Shown here piece by piece: positions 6,975 through 15,933 of a stretch of DNA of 35,283 bases. Location of the stretch: contig JAGXAR010000037.1 of NCBI GenBank assembly GCA_018971525.1, positions 1 through 35,283 on the forward strand, given 5' to 3'. Position 1 is the first letter of the stretch. Every line of letters begins with the position of its first letter. Below the pieces are notes generated by a model. It was given only the letters and a program-made list of their open reading frames with translations. It made no database searches and was not told the DNA's origin. This DNA is from Nitrospirota bacterium (GTDB lineage Bacteria; Nitrospirota; Nitrospiria; Nitrospirales; Nitrospiraceae). Both the position numbers and the translations under genes were made by a program.

Positions 6975-9881
6975 GTGAATCTCATGGTTGAAGCGTCCGC
7001 AAACGGGCCCCGTGTGCCGGTCGCCACGTACCGGCTGCAGTTCAACCGGTTCTTTCCGTTCAAGGCGGCGACAGGGATCGTTCCCTACCTGCGCGCCTTG
7101 GGCGTGACCGACTGTTACACCTCGCCCTATCTCAAAGCGATTCCGGGCAGCATGCACGGCTATGATGTCGTCGATCCCACCGCGCTCAACCCGGAGCTTG
7201 GAACCGAGATAGATTATCGCGAGTTCATCCGGACACTCCAAGCCCATGACATGGGTCATATCCTCGATGTGGTGCCGAACCACATGGGCATCGCACAATC
7301 GGCCAACGCATGGTGGCTGGATGTGATGGAGAACGGCTCCAGTTCCCGCTTTGCTCGCATGTTCGATATCGACTGGCATCCGGTCAAACGAGAACTGGAA
7401 AACAAGGTTCTGCTGCCGGTTCTCGGCGATCTCTACGGAACAGTCCTGGAGAATCAGGAGATCACGCTGGCGTATGAGGAGGGGCGGTTCTTCATCCGGC
7501 ATTACGACCACCGTCTGCCGATCAACCCCGAGTCATCGGTGATGGTTCTTGGTTATCGCCTCGACGAACTCATCGCCCAGGCCGGCGCCTCTTCCGCGCC
7601 GGTTCAGGAATGGCAAAGCATTATCACGGCACTCAGGAACCTTCCATCCCGCACGGAAACCGATCCCCAGCGTGTGGAGGAGCGCCATCGGGAGAAAGAA
7701 ATCATCCGGCAGCGGTTGGCCACGTTGGTGCGGGATAGCCCGACCATCGCAGGCTTTCTCGACGACAATGTCCGGCTCTTCAACGGCGTAAAGGGCGATC
7801 CGCGCAGTTTCGACCTGCTGGATGCTCTGCTCGACGACCAGGTGTACCGGTTGGCCTATTGGCGGGTGGCCGCGGAAGAAGTCAATTACCGGCGGTTCTT
7901 CGACATCAACGAGCTGGCTGCGATCCGCATGGAAGACGAGGAGGTCATGAAGGCGTCGCACGCCCTCGTGTTCCGGCTCGTGAAAGAAGGGTGTGTCACC
8001 GGTTTGCGCATCGATCACGTGGACGGATTGTCCGACCCCGGCGGCTATCTCCGCCAATGGCAGGCCTGGGCCCAATGCGAGCTGCTCCGGCCGCTGTTTC
8101 TTGTCGTCGAGAAGATCCTTGGCCAGGATGAACAGTTGCCCGAGACCTGGCCAGTCTCCGGCACGACGGGCTACGACTTCTTGAACCTGCTCAACGGACT
8201 CTTCGTGGATGCGGCGCACGAGCGGATGCTGGATGAGTTCTATGCCCGGTTCATCGGACGACGCATCTCGTTTGAAGAATTGGCCTATGAGTCGAGGAAA
8301 TTGATCATGCAGGCTTCCATGGCCAGCGAAATCAACGTCCTCGGGCACCAGTTGAATCTCCTTTCCGAGCACGACCGCCGATCGCGCGATTTCACGCTGA
8401 ACAGCCTCACGAACGCGATTCGCGAGATCATCGCCTGTTTTCCTATTTACCGGACCTATGTCACAGACGGTCCCGAGCCGCTGCTGGACCGTGACCGTAC
8501 CTATATCCGTCTGGCCGTGGCGAGGGCCAAGCGAAGAAACCCGGCGCTTAGCGGGCTGGTGTTCGACTTTGTCCGGTCGCTGCTGCTGAAGGAATGGGAT
8601 GAACGGACCCAGCCGGATCGTCGGGACCAGCTCCGGTTCGTGATGAAGTTCCAGCAGATGACCAGTCCCGTGACCGCGAAGGGGCTCGAAGACACGGCCT
8701 TTTACATCTACAACCGGCTGGTGTCGCTCAATGAGGTCGGAGGGGACCCCCGTCAATTCGGCGTGCCGCTTGCGATTTTCCACAAGCACATGCGGGAGCG
8801 TCAGGCCTACTGGCCGTCCTCTCTCTCGGCCACGTCCACGCACGACACCAAACGGGGCGAGGATGCGCGGGCGCGCATCAACGTGCTTTCAGAAATTCCG
8901 CGAGAGTGGAAGGCGCACGCGACCCGTTGGGCGAAATTCAACAAGAAACACACGGTCGACGTCGAGGGGCAACTCGTCCCAGATCGAAACGAAGAGTATC
9001 TGCTGTACCAGGCGCTCGTCGGAATCTGGCCCCTCATGTCGCTCGACGACACGCAATACCGCGCGTTGTGCGACCGGATCCAAGAGTACATGAGCAAGGC
9101 GTTGAGAGAAGCCAAGGTCCATACCAGTTGGGTCAATCCAGACCAGGCGTACGAAGGGGCGGTGCGGCAATTCGTCGAGTCGATCCTCGATCGGAGCAAG
9201 CCCAATCCCTTTCTTGACGACTTCCAGTCATTTCAAGAGCGGATCGCCAATGCGGGCATGTGGAATTCACTCGCTCAGGTCCTGCTGAAGATTACGGCTC
9301 CCGGTATTCCCGATTTTTACCAGGGCTCCGAACTGTGGGATCTCAGCCTCGTGGATCCGGATAACCGCCGCCCGGTCGACTACGAGATACGGGCGTCCAT
9401 GCTGGCTGACCTACAACACGCTCGCGCGGAGTGCGGGCCGGATGCTCAACGGTTCGTTCGTGCCCTCTTCGATCAACGCACGGATGGGAGAATCAAACTG
9501 TACACGACCATGATGGGCCTGACCTATCGAGCGGCCAACCGGGTGCTCTTTCAAAACGGGGAGTACATCCCCCTCGATTGTCAGGGAAGCAAGCAAGACC
9601 ATGTCTGCGCCTTCGCTCGCCTTCACGGAGAACAGGCGGCCGTCACCGTCGTGCCGCGGCTCGTGGCTTCACTGACCGATGATCCGAAGCGACCGCCGGT
9701 CGGATCGGGCATATGGGGGGACACCTGGGTGATCGTACCGTCCTGGCGGGCCGGCTCTCCGTACCGCAATCTCTTCACCGGAGCGACGTTGGCGTCTCAG
9801 ACTGCGGGGGAGCGCCAGATGTTGCCGGTGGCGGAAGTGTTGAAGGAATATCCTGTCGCCCTGCTGGAGCGCCTGACATGA
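6975..9881 (+). CDS. treY: Malto-oligosyltrehalose synthase
   Basis: This 968-residue GH13 isomerase turns the reducing-end alpha-1,4 bond of maltodextrins into the alpha,alpha-1,1 bond of trehalose. TreZ then cuts it off. Signatures: VATYRLQFNRFFPFKAA at the N-terminus, SPYLKAIPGSMHGYDVVD, VVPNHMG, GLRIDHVDGLSDP with nucleophile Asp347, LVVEKIL with Glu379, STHDTKRGED, and the C-terminal APGIPDFYQGSELWD. The large inserted helical region after the catalytic Asp is normal for TreY. The start is GTG 6975 (GGAG at 6967-6970) or ATG 6984; both give the same conserved domain. With treZ it makes trehalose from glycogen or maltodextrin, used as a compatible solute or reserve. The pair forms one transcription unit followed by a broken DUF5752 gene. 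Confidence 0.95.
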   Translation: MNLMVEASANGPRVPVATYRLQFNRFFPFKAATGIVPYLRALGVTDCYTSPYLKAIPGSMHGYDVVDPTALNPELGTEIDYREFIRTLQAHDMGHILDVVPNHMGIAQSANAWWLDVMENGSSSRFARMFDIDWHPVKRELENKVLLPVLGDLYGTVLENQEITLAYEEGRFFIRHYDHRLPINPESSVMVLGYRLDELIAQAGASSAPVQEWQSIITALRNLPSRTETDPQRVEERHREKEIIRQRLATLVRDSPTIAGFLDDNVRLFNGVKGDPRSFDLLDALLDDQVYRLAYWRVAAEEVNYRRFFDINELAAIRMEDEEVMKASHALVFRLVKEGCVTGLRIDHVDGLSDPGGYLRQWQAWAQCELLRPLFLVVEKILGQDEQLPETWPVSGTTGYDFLNLLNGLFVDAAHERMLDEFYARFIGRRISFEELAYESRKLIMQASMASEINVLGHQLNLLSEHDRRSRDFTLNSLTNAIREIIACFPIYRTYVTDGPEPLLDRDRTYIRLAVARAKRRNPALSGLVFDFVRSLLLKEWDERTQPDRRDQLRFVMKFQQMTSPVTAKGLEDTAFYIYNRLVSLNEVGGDPRQFGVPLAIFHKHMRERQAYWPSSLSATSTHDTKRGEDARARINVLSEIPREWKAHATRWAKFNKKHTVDVEGQLVPDRNEEYLLYQALVGIWPLMSLDDTQYRALCDRIQEYMSKALREAKVHTSWVNPDQAYEGAVRQFVESILDRSKPNPFLDDFQSFQERIANAGMWNSLAQVLLKITAPGIPDFYQGSELWDLSLVDPDNRRPVDYEIRASMLADLQHARAECGPDAQRFVRALFDQRTDGRIKLYTTMMGLTYRAANRVLFQNGEYIPLDCQGSKQDHVCAFARLHGEQAAVTVVPRLVASLTDDPKRPPVGSGIWGDTWVIVPSWRAGSPYRNLFTGATLASQTAGERQMLPVAEVLKEYPVALLERLT

Positions 9882-9894
9882 CAGATCGAGACAA

Positions 9895-10160
9895 ATGAGC
9901 TTCCACACCTTTCCGCTTCGTCAGTTGCATGGAACTCCGGGAGGTATTAGGGAAGGAGGCGATGGACGAACAACGTCTGCTGGAACCCGTCGAAGAGGTA
10001 CCAGGGGACAGCATCCACTACCACACCCACAGTTACTACCTCCGGCATCCCTATACCCAGGTGCTGTTCCCAAATGACTTTGCGACGTGGGTCACCACTA
10101 TGCTCAGGATCGATTGCTCGACGAGCGTCTGGCCAATGAGCAGGAGTGGCAGTTCCTCAC
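9895..10160 (+). pseudogene. DUF5752-like gene, frameshifted and truncated
   Basis: Three reading frames must be joined to read one protein. They are FHTFPLRQL (from 9895), then MELREVLGKE through EVPGDSIHYHTHSYYLRHPY and PNDFATWV (9929 to about 10095), then AQDRLLDERLANEQEWQF (about 10105-10155). Together these resemble the N-terminal half of DUF5752, a family I recall beside glycosyl-transfer and trehalose genes. The frame breaks near 9925 and 10095, and after about 10158 the sequence turns into a capA tail. A shorter open frame (9929-10228) crosses the junction but is not a natural protein. Confidence 0.65.
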
Positions 10161-10242
10161 ACGAACCATGCAGGCCAAATGCAAGGCCTTTGGAGCCACG
10201 ATGGAGGTGGGGGGACAGGTGGGGATGATCAGTGTGAAGTAA
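10159..10242 (+). pseudogene. 3' stub of a capA paralogue
   Basis: These 28 codons end in TRTMQAKCKAFGATMEVGGQ and VGMISVK, then TAA. They match the end of the intact CapA protein encoded at 3725-4714 (SRTMQAKCKAFGTTMEVEGQ, VGTINVK). The stub continues in frame from the DUF5752 fragment, so the junction makes a chimeric tail. The rest of the gene is absent. Confidence 0.75.
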
Positions 10243-10345
10243 CCGGTATGATCGCTCACTGGTGCCGCTTGTGGATTGTGATGTGATTCCCGTCCGGATC
10301 CTCGATGACTGCCATCCGGCAGACAGGCGTATCGAAGGCTTCCGT
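10165..10345. repeat. Right direct repeat (capA tail plus glyoxalase tail)
   Basis: This is the partner of 4637-4815: same order, same orientation and about 90 percent identical over the capA part, less over the spacer and glyoxalase part. Here the glyoxalase gene is complete and the capA gene is the stub, the mirror of the left copy. Confidence 0.8.
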
Positions 10346-10609
10346 GGCGAACGCCACGGCCCGCTCCTTCATTTTGTGGACAAACGCATCGAGGTCTGAC
10401 ACCTCAAACGCCACCACCGCTCCTTTTGCCCCGGGGGTATGGCCCATCTCTGTCGTGGTGATGGCGAAGGTCGAACCGCCAAGGTCATATTCCACCCACA
10501 CATCTTGGTAGTGGTGGCTCGCATGCAAGCCAAGGACATGTTCATAGAAGGCTCTCGCCCGTTCCATATTCGAGACCGGATAAACGGTAAAAGCGATTGA
10601 AGTAATCAT
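10256..10609 (-). CDS. Glyoxalase/VOC superfamily protein
   Basis: This 117-residue single-domain member of the vicinal oxygen chelate superfamily has two beta-alpha-beta-beta-beta modules. It shows FTVYPVSNMERARAFYEHVLGL at the N-terminus (Pro-Val/Arg-Ala-x-x-FY pattern), VWVEYDLGGSTFAI, a central VVAFEVSDLDAF, and the C-terminal IEDPDGNHITIH. Members include glyoxalase I, dioxygenases and resistance proteins; the substrate cannot be read from the sequence. The ATG at 10609 (minus) follows AAGGA at a good distance; a longer frame to 10648 adds a basic stretch without family match. It runs convergent to the treY/DUF5752 unit and follows the large activase gene in the same direction. Confidence 0.85.
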   Translation of the reverse strand: MITSIAFTVYPVSNMERARAFYEHVLGLHASHHYQDVWVEYDLGGSTFAITTTEMGHTPGAKGAVVAFEVSDLDAFVHKMKERAVAFATEAFDTPVCRMAVIEDPDGNHITIHKRHQ

Positions 10610-10623
10610 GGAGAAATTCCTTG

Positions 10624-10664
10624 GCCGGCGATGCGGCGCTTGTTTCAATCCTCGCGCCGCCGGC
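10624..10664 (-). terminator. GC-rich stem-loop after the activase gene
   Basis: The right arm GCGCCGCCGGC (10654-10664) pairs with GCCGGC and GGCGC on the left (10624-10639), with a ~5-base bulge and a 14-base loop. It lies between the activase stop (10685, minus) and the glyoxalase start. There is no clear T-run, so it may be an attenuating hairpin rather than a full terminator. Confidence 0.35.
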
Positions 10665-10684
10665 GAGCACGAGCGAGTTGCCTA

Positions 10685-13600
10685 TCACACTTGTGTCACG
10701 TGGTTTCTGGCTGCATGTTCGAGCACCTGCTGGATGTGCACGTCCACCTGTCTAAGTACAGAGGGGGAGACGGCATAGCCGTCGCTCTCATAGGTGAGAA
10801 TGGGCATGCCTTGCTGGAGGCTGAGCGGTTTGAGAATGGCCTCTGAAATCCGGTAGGGGAGGCAGTTGAACGGCCCGATGACGAGCATACCGTCGTACCC
10901 CTCACGGGCTGCTTCGAGTCCCTTGCCCACCGTCGGGAGGAGTTCGCCATAAATTGCGGGCGAGACATGCTCGGCGCCCTTTTCGAAAATGGACGAGACC
11001 GCGTTGGGTTCGGCCACCAGCAGACCGGTTTCGCGAAAAAGCCCTCGGTAATACTCCTCCTCGCGCTGCAAGGTCTGGTAGCTCATCCACTGCTGAATAT
11101 ACTCTTTCCCTTCCGGCTGAAACATCCTCGTGCAGGCCTTGGCCAGGGCCAGGCCGCCCGGCTTCATGCCCCAGGTATTGGCAGTGTCTGCCAGGGGATG
11201 ATACGCGACATAGAGAAACAGCTCGCTCAGATCGACCGGTTTGAGGATGATGCCTCGTTCGGCATAGAGGTCGCGCACGCCATCCATGAAAAACGAACTG
11301 AAGCGGGTGAAGAAATCGCCGGCCACGACGACGCGTGGGCAGGTGCGCGGATCTCTGGTGCGAGGCAGCTGCGCCAGGCGCTCGACGAATGACGGCAGGG
11401 CGGCATGGAACTCGTCGAGTGAGCGAGCCCCCCCGGCGAACTCTTCCCATTCATCCCGCAGTTGATCGAGCGCGCCCTGATGCCCGACGACGCGGAGCAC
11501 ATGATCGATCTCCACCAGAATGTCCGCGAGGATGATCGTCGGCGACAGATGCTGCGCCAGGACATTTTTATCGAAGCCGAGGAAGTCGTTATCCGGTTGC
11601 GGATTGAAAAGGAACAGATCGGTCAGCCGTTGCTCGGTGAGGAACCGTTCAAAATACCCCATGTAGGCGTCACTGACACAGGGCGCGCCGCCCTGGAGCA
11701 TGTAGAATCCCGCGATTTCTCCGGGCTGGCGATGCTCATGGATCTGGAGCAGTTGGCCGATGCAGATCGGCAAGGGGAGGCACTCGCGGCCGGAGGTGTG
11801 CTGCAGTCCCTTGTCGAGCTGGGTTCGATCCAGCGGAGTGACGGCGCCAGGGTGAAGCCCGAGCCAGCCTGCTCCCATACCAAAGGCTCTGGTGTGGTAG
11901 GGGGAAAAGTTGGGAAAGTAGACCTTAACTCGTGGGTCCGTGAGCGGCACGGACTCGCCGTTTGATCGGAGGACGCGTCCGCCCGGAACGACCCGGCACC
12001 GGGCAAAGGGGCTGGTGCCGATGGTGTGCACGTCACGGTAATTATGGATGATGTCCAAGAAGGCCTCCAGCCTGGTTTGGACTCCGGCATCGGCGGTGTG
12101 GGCGTCGATCTCGAGGACCAGGTAGGGTTTCGATCCCAGCTCTGACGCGAGCATGGAGTGGGTGAACGCGTCGATAGTGCAACTGAAATTGCTGACGCTC
12201 AGCAGGAACAAGTTGGGATGTCGCTTCGCGATGCCGACGGCATTCAAGATCTGGTTCGCAAAGTGCCAGGAGGTGGGTCCCTCTCCCGATGACAGCAGAC
12301 AGTCGGCCGGGATGACGGAAACTCCCATGCTGGAGAGTTTCTTGCCCACGGATTGCGACGCCTCCGGGGTGAAAGCGTTGTAACTGTGGCCGGCGAGTAG
12401 GATGGCCGGCTTGCCCGCCGCGATCGCTTCATCAAGCGCCTGCTTCCCGAGATCACCGAGCCTGCGTTCTGCGTCTGTCTGCGCCTGCACGGCGGCTGCC
12501 CAGGCGCTGGTGGCCGGCTCGCGCCCGACACCCAGCTCCGCCACTGCCATGTCGACCATGGCGGAGCAGGTCTCGTAGCCGTTGATGAACTCCAGCACGG
12601 GGGAGAGTAACCGGCGATCGGGAAAGGCCTTGGCCAGGAAATAGGGTCCGGCTTGCGTGATCGGACAGAGGTACGAGTCTTTGCATTGGTTCGGATGGGG
12701 CATGCGCACGACGTGGGGCATGAAGATCAGGCCCACGTCTTTCTTGACCAGGTCCAAGACGGCGCCGTGCGCAATCTGCGCAGGGAAGCAGAATCCCGAT
12801 TGCGAACTCAGATCCCCCCGAGGGTCCACATCCGAGAGCACGACCTCCATGCCCATACGAGAAAAGAAGGTGGAGTAGAGCGGAAACAGCGAGTGTGTCG
12901 TCAGAGCTCTGGGAATGCCGATGCGGGTACCGGTTGCCACCGTTGTGCCGTTGGAACGGCCGAGGGACTCCCGCACGAAGGCTTTTGCACTTTCATAGGC
13001 TGGTCCCACGCCCCAGTGGGTGCGTTCCACTCGCTCGTGCTTCGGAGTGGTGGCGGGCGGAGCGGGGGTGACTTGAAAGAGCACCTCGGCGCGCTTTTCG
13101 ACCAGGTCTTGAGCCGCTGCGGTCCGGGCTTTTCGCTTCCACACATTCTCGTAGAGGCTGCAGCGGCCCCCGAAAGGAAACCGGCGTCCTGCGACCTCGA
13201 ACCGGTCGACGCTGCAGTACATCTTGCAGGCGCCACATGTGAAGCGGCCGACGAGCTTCATCTCCGGTGCGCCGAGGGTGAGCAGATCGACGCTGTGGCC
13301 CAGCGCCGCGCCGGATCGTTTCAATGCGAGGAGCCCGACCCCCAGCGCGCCGAGCAATTCCGGGCTGGGCGGGATCACGACCTGGCGGCCGACGCTGTGG
13401 GCGAACGCGTACCCGACGGCACGGTTCAGTGCGACGCCGCCTTGCAGAAAGATTTTCTTCCCCACGTAGCGCGGTCCCTTGACTCGATTCAGATAATTGC
13501 CGGCAATGGCATAGACCAGTCCGGCGATGATGTTGTCGCGGGGGTGGCCCTGTTGCTGGGCGAGACGAATATCGGAATTGATGAAGGCCGCGCAGGTCGC

Positions 13601-14938
13601 TTTGAAGTGCACCGGGGACGGAGCGGCCAGCGCCAGGTCTGCAATGTCCGAGACGGTGATGCCGAGATCGCTTTGGGCGCTCTCTTCCAGGAAGGAGCCT
13701 GTGCCTGCCGAACAGGCGTTATTCATCGCATAGTCGATGGGCACGCCGTTGCGCAGATAAATGTACTTGGAGTCCTGCCCGCCGATTTCGAAGATCGTGT
13801 CCACATCCGGGTCGAAATGTGTCGCGCCTGCTGCATGGGCCGAGATCTCGTTATAGACATGTTCGGTGCCGAGGTAGGCGCCGGCGAGTTCCCGGGCCGA
13901 GCCTGTCGTGCCGATTAACCCGATCGGGCAATTGCCCACCTGTTCGATGAGCGCCTGGAGACATTCACGGGTGGCTCCCACGGGATTCCCCTTGGTGCGC
14001 CCGTAATATGAGGCCACCACGGCATGCGTCGAGGGGTCGAGCAAAATGGCTTTAGTGGTTGTCGATCCTGCATCCACTCCCAGAACCAACGGTCCCTCGG
14101 GAGGAGCCTGACGGGGCGGGGCTGCGATCACTTGTACGCGCTCGCCATACAGATGGAGCGGCGGGAGACGGCCGAGGCCAGGCTGTGCCGCAATCTTCGG
14201 GGACATCTCGCTGGGGGAGTCCCGGACGAGCAGGGCGGTGCCCCAGGCTTCGAACCATGGACTCTCCGGCAGCACCACAAACTCCGTGGCCGGGAGCTTG
14301 GCACGCAACGATGCCAGCATGGCCTCATTGCGGGTCACGCCGCCGATCAATAGTACTCGCTTCAGATCGCGCGTGCCCTTCTCCAGCAACGCAATGACCT
14401 TGTTGGACATGCTGTCGTGCAGCGTATGAAGAATATCCTCCGGCGTGGCCTCGTTGCGGTTCAGTTTGTGGGTGATGTCTGATTTGCAGTGCACCGAGCA
14501 GCGTGACGCCAGCGGGACGACCTTGCCGCTGAAGGAGCGCTGAATCGCTTCCTCCATGCCCAGCCCCATCCGGCCGATCTGCTGGACGAAAAACTCGCCG
14601 CTGCCCGCTGCACATTTGTTGTGGGAGACGACATTGGTGATCCTGCCGTCCATGAGGAGGTAGACGAGGAAAGATTCGCCGCCGAGCGATGCGACTGCGT
14701 CAAACGTGCCGTCTGTCTCGCGAAGCGCCCGCTGAACCGCAGCCACTTCGGAAATATGCCCGAGCTGACCGGACACACCAAAATACTCCGCATCGGCGAA
14801 CTCCGGGCGGGCGAGCACCTCGTCGAGTATCTCGAGCGGCCGGCCTTGATGGGCCAGCACTATGGCGCTCCTGGCGTCACCCCGGAGTGCTGCCACCTTC
14901 ACCGTGAGGGCGCCGATATTCACGCCTACGAACGACAT
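10685..14938 (-). CDS. Giant CoA-dehydratase-activase-like protein (two BadF/BadG ATPase domains plus DUF2229)
   Basis: This 1417-residue fusion is related to activators of 2-hydroxyacyl-CoA dehydratases and benzoyl-CoA reductases. The first ASKHA ATPase-like domain (about 1-270, MSFVGVNIGALTVKVAALRG) has a cluster-type cysteine at NKC109AAGSGEFF. The second (about 290-560) has the canonical phosphate loop GVDAGSTTTKAILLD and NNACSAGTGSFLEES. A Cys-rich junction follows (CGACKMYC, then GGRC), then DUF2229 (GIPRALTTHSLFPLYSTFF, SGFCFPAQ), and a C-terminal HgdB/FldB-like region with ADCLLSSGEGPTSWH, CLPLPICIG and GPFNCLPYRISE. Family members use ATP to drive low-potential electrons into a dehydratase; the partner and substrate here are unknown. 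ATG 14938 has GGAGG at ideal spacing; the track-length extension to 14986 is not needed. No separate dehydratase subunit gene is nearby. Confidence 0.85.
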   Translation of the reverse strand: MSFVGVNIGALTVKVAALRGDARSAIVLAHQGRPLEILDEVLARPEFADAEYFGVSGQLGHISEVAAVQRALRETDGTFDAVASLGGESFLVYLLMDGRITNVVSHNKCAAGSGEFFVQQIGRMGLGMEEAIQRSFSGKVVPLASRCSVHCKSDITHKLNRNEATPEDILHTLHDSMSNKVIALLEKGTRDLKRVLLIGGVTRNEAMLASLRAKLPATEFVVLPESPWFEAWGTALLVRDSPSEMSPKIAAQPGLGRLPPLHLYGERVQVIAAPPRQAPPEGPLVLGVDAGSTTTKAILLDPSTHAVVASYYGRTKGNPVGATRECLQALIEQVGNCPIGLIGTTGSARELAGAYLGTEHVYNEISAHAAGATHFDPDVDTIFEIGGQDSKYIYLRNGVPIDYAMNNACSAGTGSFLEESAQSDLGITVSDIADLALAAPSPVHFKATCAAFINSDIRLAQQQGHPRDNIIAGLVYAIAGNYLNRVKGPRYVGKKIFLQGGVALNRAVGYAFAHSVGRQVVIPPSPELLGALGVGLLALKRSGAALGHSVDLLTLGAPEMKLVGRFTCGACKMYCSVDRFEVAGRRFPFGGRCSLYENVWKRKARTAAAQDLVEKRAEVLFQVTPAPPATTPKHERVERTHWGVGPAYESAKAFVRESLGRSNGTTVATGTRIGIPRALTTHSLFPLYSTFFSRMGMEVVLSDVDPRGDLSSQSGFCFPAQIAHGAVLDLVKKDVGLIFMPHVVRMPHPNQCKDSYLCPITQAGPYFLAKAFPDRRLLSPVLEFINGYETCSAMVDMAVAELGVGREPATSAWAAAVQAQTDAERRLGDLGKQALDEAIAAGKPAILLAGHSYNAFTPEASQSVGKKLSSMGVSVIPADCLLSSGEGPTSWHFANQILNAVGIAKRHPNLFLLSVSNFSCTIDAFTHSMLASELGSKPYLVLEIDAHTADAGVQTRLEAFLDIIHNYRDVHTIGTSPFARCRVVPGGRVLRSNGESVPLTDPRVKVYFPNFSPYHTRAFGMGAGWLGLHPGAVTPLDRTQLDKGLQHTSGRECLPLPICIGQLLQIHEHRQPGEIAGFYMLQGGAPCVSDAYMGYFERFLTEQRLTDLFLFNPQPDNDFLGFDKNVLAQHLSPTIILADILVEIDHVLRVVGHQGALDQLRDEWEEFAGGARSLDEFHAALPSFVERLAQLPRTRDPRTCPRVVVAGDFFTRFSSFFMDGVRDLYAERGIILKPVDLSELFLYVAYHPLADTANTWGMKPGGLALAKACTRMFQPEGKEYIQQWMSYQTLQREEEYYRGLFRETGLLVAEPNAVSSIFEKGAEHVSPAIYGELLPTVGKGLEAAREGYDGMLVIGPFNCLPYRISEAILKPLSLQQGMPILTYESDGYAVSPSVLRQVDVHIQQVLEHAARNHVTQV

Positions 14939-15060
14939 ACGAGGTCCTCCTGGAACCGGAATTGAGGGAATGACCCCCTTGCTCACCCATCGCGGGAACG
15001 AGGAAGCTTATCTTGTCCCTGGTTCGGAGGCATAGCGTATCAGTATTGACTGTTCCGATC

Positions 15061-15573
15061 CTAATCGATCTTGACCGTGATGGCCTTCTTCTTGGCCTCT
15101 TCGGTCTTGGGCATGCGGACCTCGAGCACTCCGTTCTTAAAGGACGCCTTCACCTGATCGGCCTTCACGTCACAGGGCAGGTTTACTGCCCGTGTAAATG
15201 CGCCGAACGCCCGTTCGCAACGATAGTAGTCGTCTTCTTTGACCTCTTCTTCTCGTTTCTTCTCTCCCTTGATCATGAGCGTCGAGTCGGTGACCTGGAC
15301 GCTGATGTCCTCCTTCGCAAGGCCCGGGATCTCCGCCTTGATGACGACCTGGTCCTTGTCTTCATAGACGTCCACCGCCGGCATTCGCATCATCATGCCC
15401 GTTTCGGCCGGCCACCACCGCTCCGGCCGCAGGAGGCTCGGGAATGGCCGTCGCCAGAAATCCTCGACCATCCGGTCGAACCATCGCTCCATTTCATAGG
15501 CGCGCGGCATGATCTCGGCGGGTTTCCGAGTGGCCAATGCCTTGCTTTCTTTCTCCTTCGTCTCTGGTGCCAT
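15061..15573 (-). CDS. Hsp20/alpha-crystallin small heat-shock protein
   Basis: This 170-residue ATP-independent chaperone holds unfolded proteins under stress. A charged and Trp/Arg/Met-rich N-terminal arm (about 1-58) is followed by the alpha-crystallin domain (about 60-160). Signatures: PAVDVYEDKDQVVIKAEIPG, LAKEDISVQV, LMIKGEKK, FGAFTRAVNLP, and ASFKNGVLEVRMPK, the A-x3-N-G-V-L motif. It ends in ITVKID, which carries the I-x-V/I type tail used for oligomer contacts. The ATG at 15573 follows AAGGAGG with eight bases of spacing. It lies downstream of the DUF2934 gene on the same strand (95-base gap) and upstream of the activase gene. Confidence 0.93.
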   Translation of the reverse strand: MAPETKEKESKALATRKPAEIMPRAYEMERWFDRMVEDFWRRPFPSLLRPERWWPAETGMMMRMPAVDVYEDKDQVVIKAEIPGLAKEDISVQVTDSTLMIKGEKKREEEVKEDDYYRCERAFGAFTRAVNLPCDVKADQVKASFKNGVLEVRMPKTEEAKKKAITVKID

Positions 15574-15668
15574 GAGGGAAGCCTCCTTGTTGGTTGTGGG
15601 TCGAAAAAAGGACAGCGCACCACTGCGCCATGAGTTTGGCTGAAACCAGCAACATGCTGGTAGTCCTG

Positions 15669-15914
15669 TCACACCGGCGGGATCTGACTGAGAATCTCCC
15701 GCTCCGCATCGAGCCAATCATCGAGCGCAGACCCATGGCGGTACCCTCGCTCGCTGTAGAGCTCATAGGCCCGCTTTGCGATCAGGACCTGCAGGTCCTC
15801 GCAGGGCGAGAGCGGCGTGGCGTGAGGCGTCTGCGCCGGCGGCTTTTGGGGCTGCGGCTGGGGGGCCTGTGCTGTGCGCTCCCGCTTTGTCGAACGAATG
15901 CTGACCGACCTCAT
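15669..15914 (-). CDS. DUF2934 domain protein
   Basis: This 81-residue protein has a basic, Pro/Gln-rich N-terminal third (QPQPQKPPAQTP). It ends with a DUF2934 helix pair, residues about 45-78: IAKRAYELYSERG, then HGSALDDWLDAEREIL, the defining A-Y-x-L-Y-x-x-R-G and D-W-L-x-A-E-x-E pattern. The function of this family is unknown; it is often near stress and chaperone genes. The ATG at 15914 has AAGGAG six bases upstream. It lies before hsp20 on the same strand and may share its transcript. Confidence 0.8.
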   Translation of the reverse strand: MRSVSIRSTKRERTAQAPQPQPQKPPAQTPHATPLSPCEDLQVLIAKRAYELYSERGYRHGSALDDWLDAEREILSQIPPV

Positions 15915-15933
15915 ATCTGTCTCCTTTCTGGGA

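Noticed and set aside
7533-8843. Minus-strand frame of 436 codons opposite treY
   Set aside because: Composition is biased (Arg, His, Gly) and it lies fully within treY.
9929-10228. A 99-codon open frame after treY as a real gene
   Set aside because: Its first half matches DUF5752 but the second half is out of frame with both DUF5752 and the capA tail, so it is part of a pseudogene.
12653-13918. Plus-strand frame of 421 codons opposite the activase
   Set aside because: No ribosome site or known motif, and the opposite strand encodes the clear activase protein.
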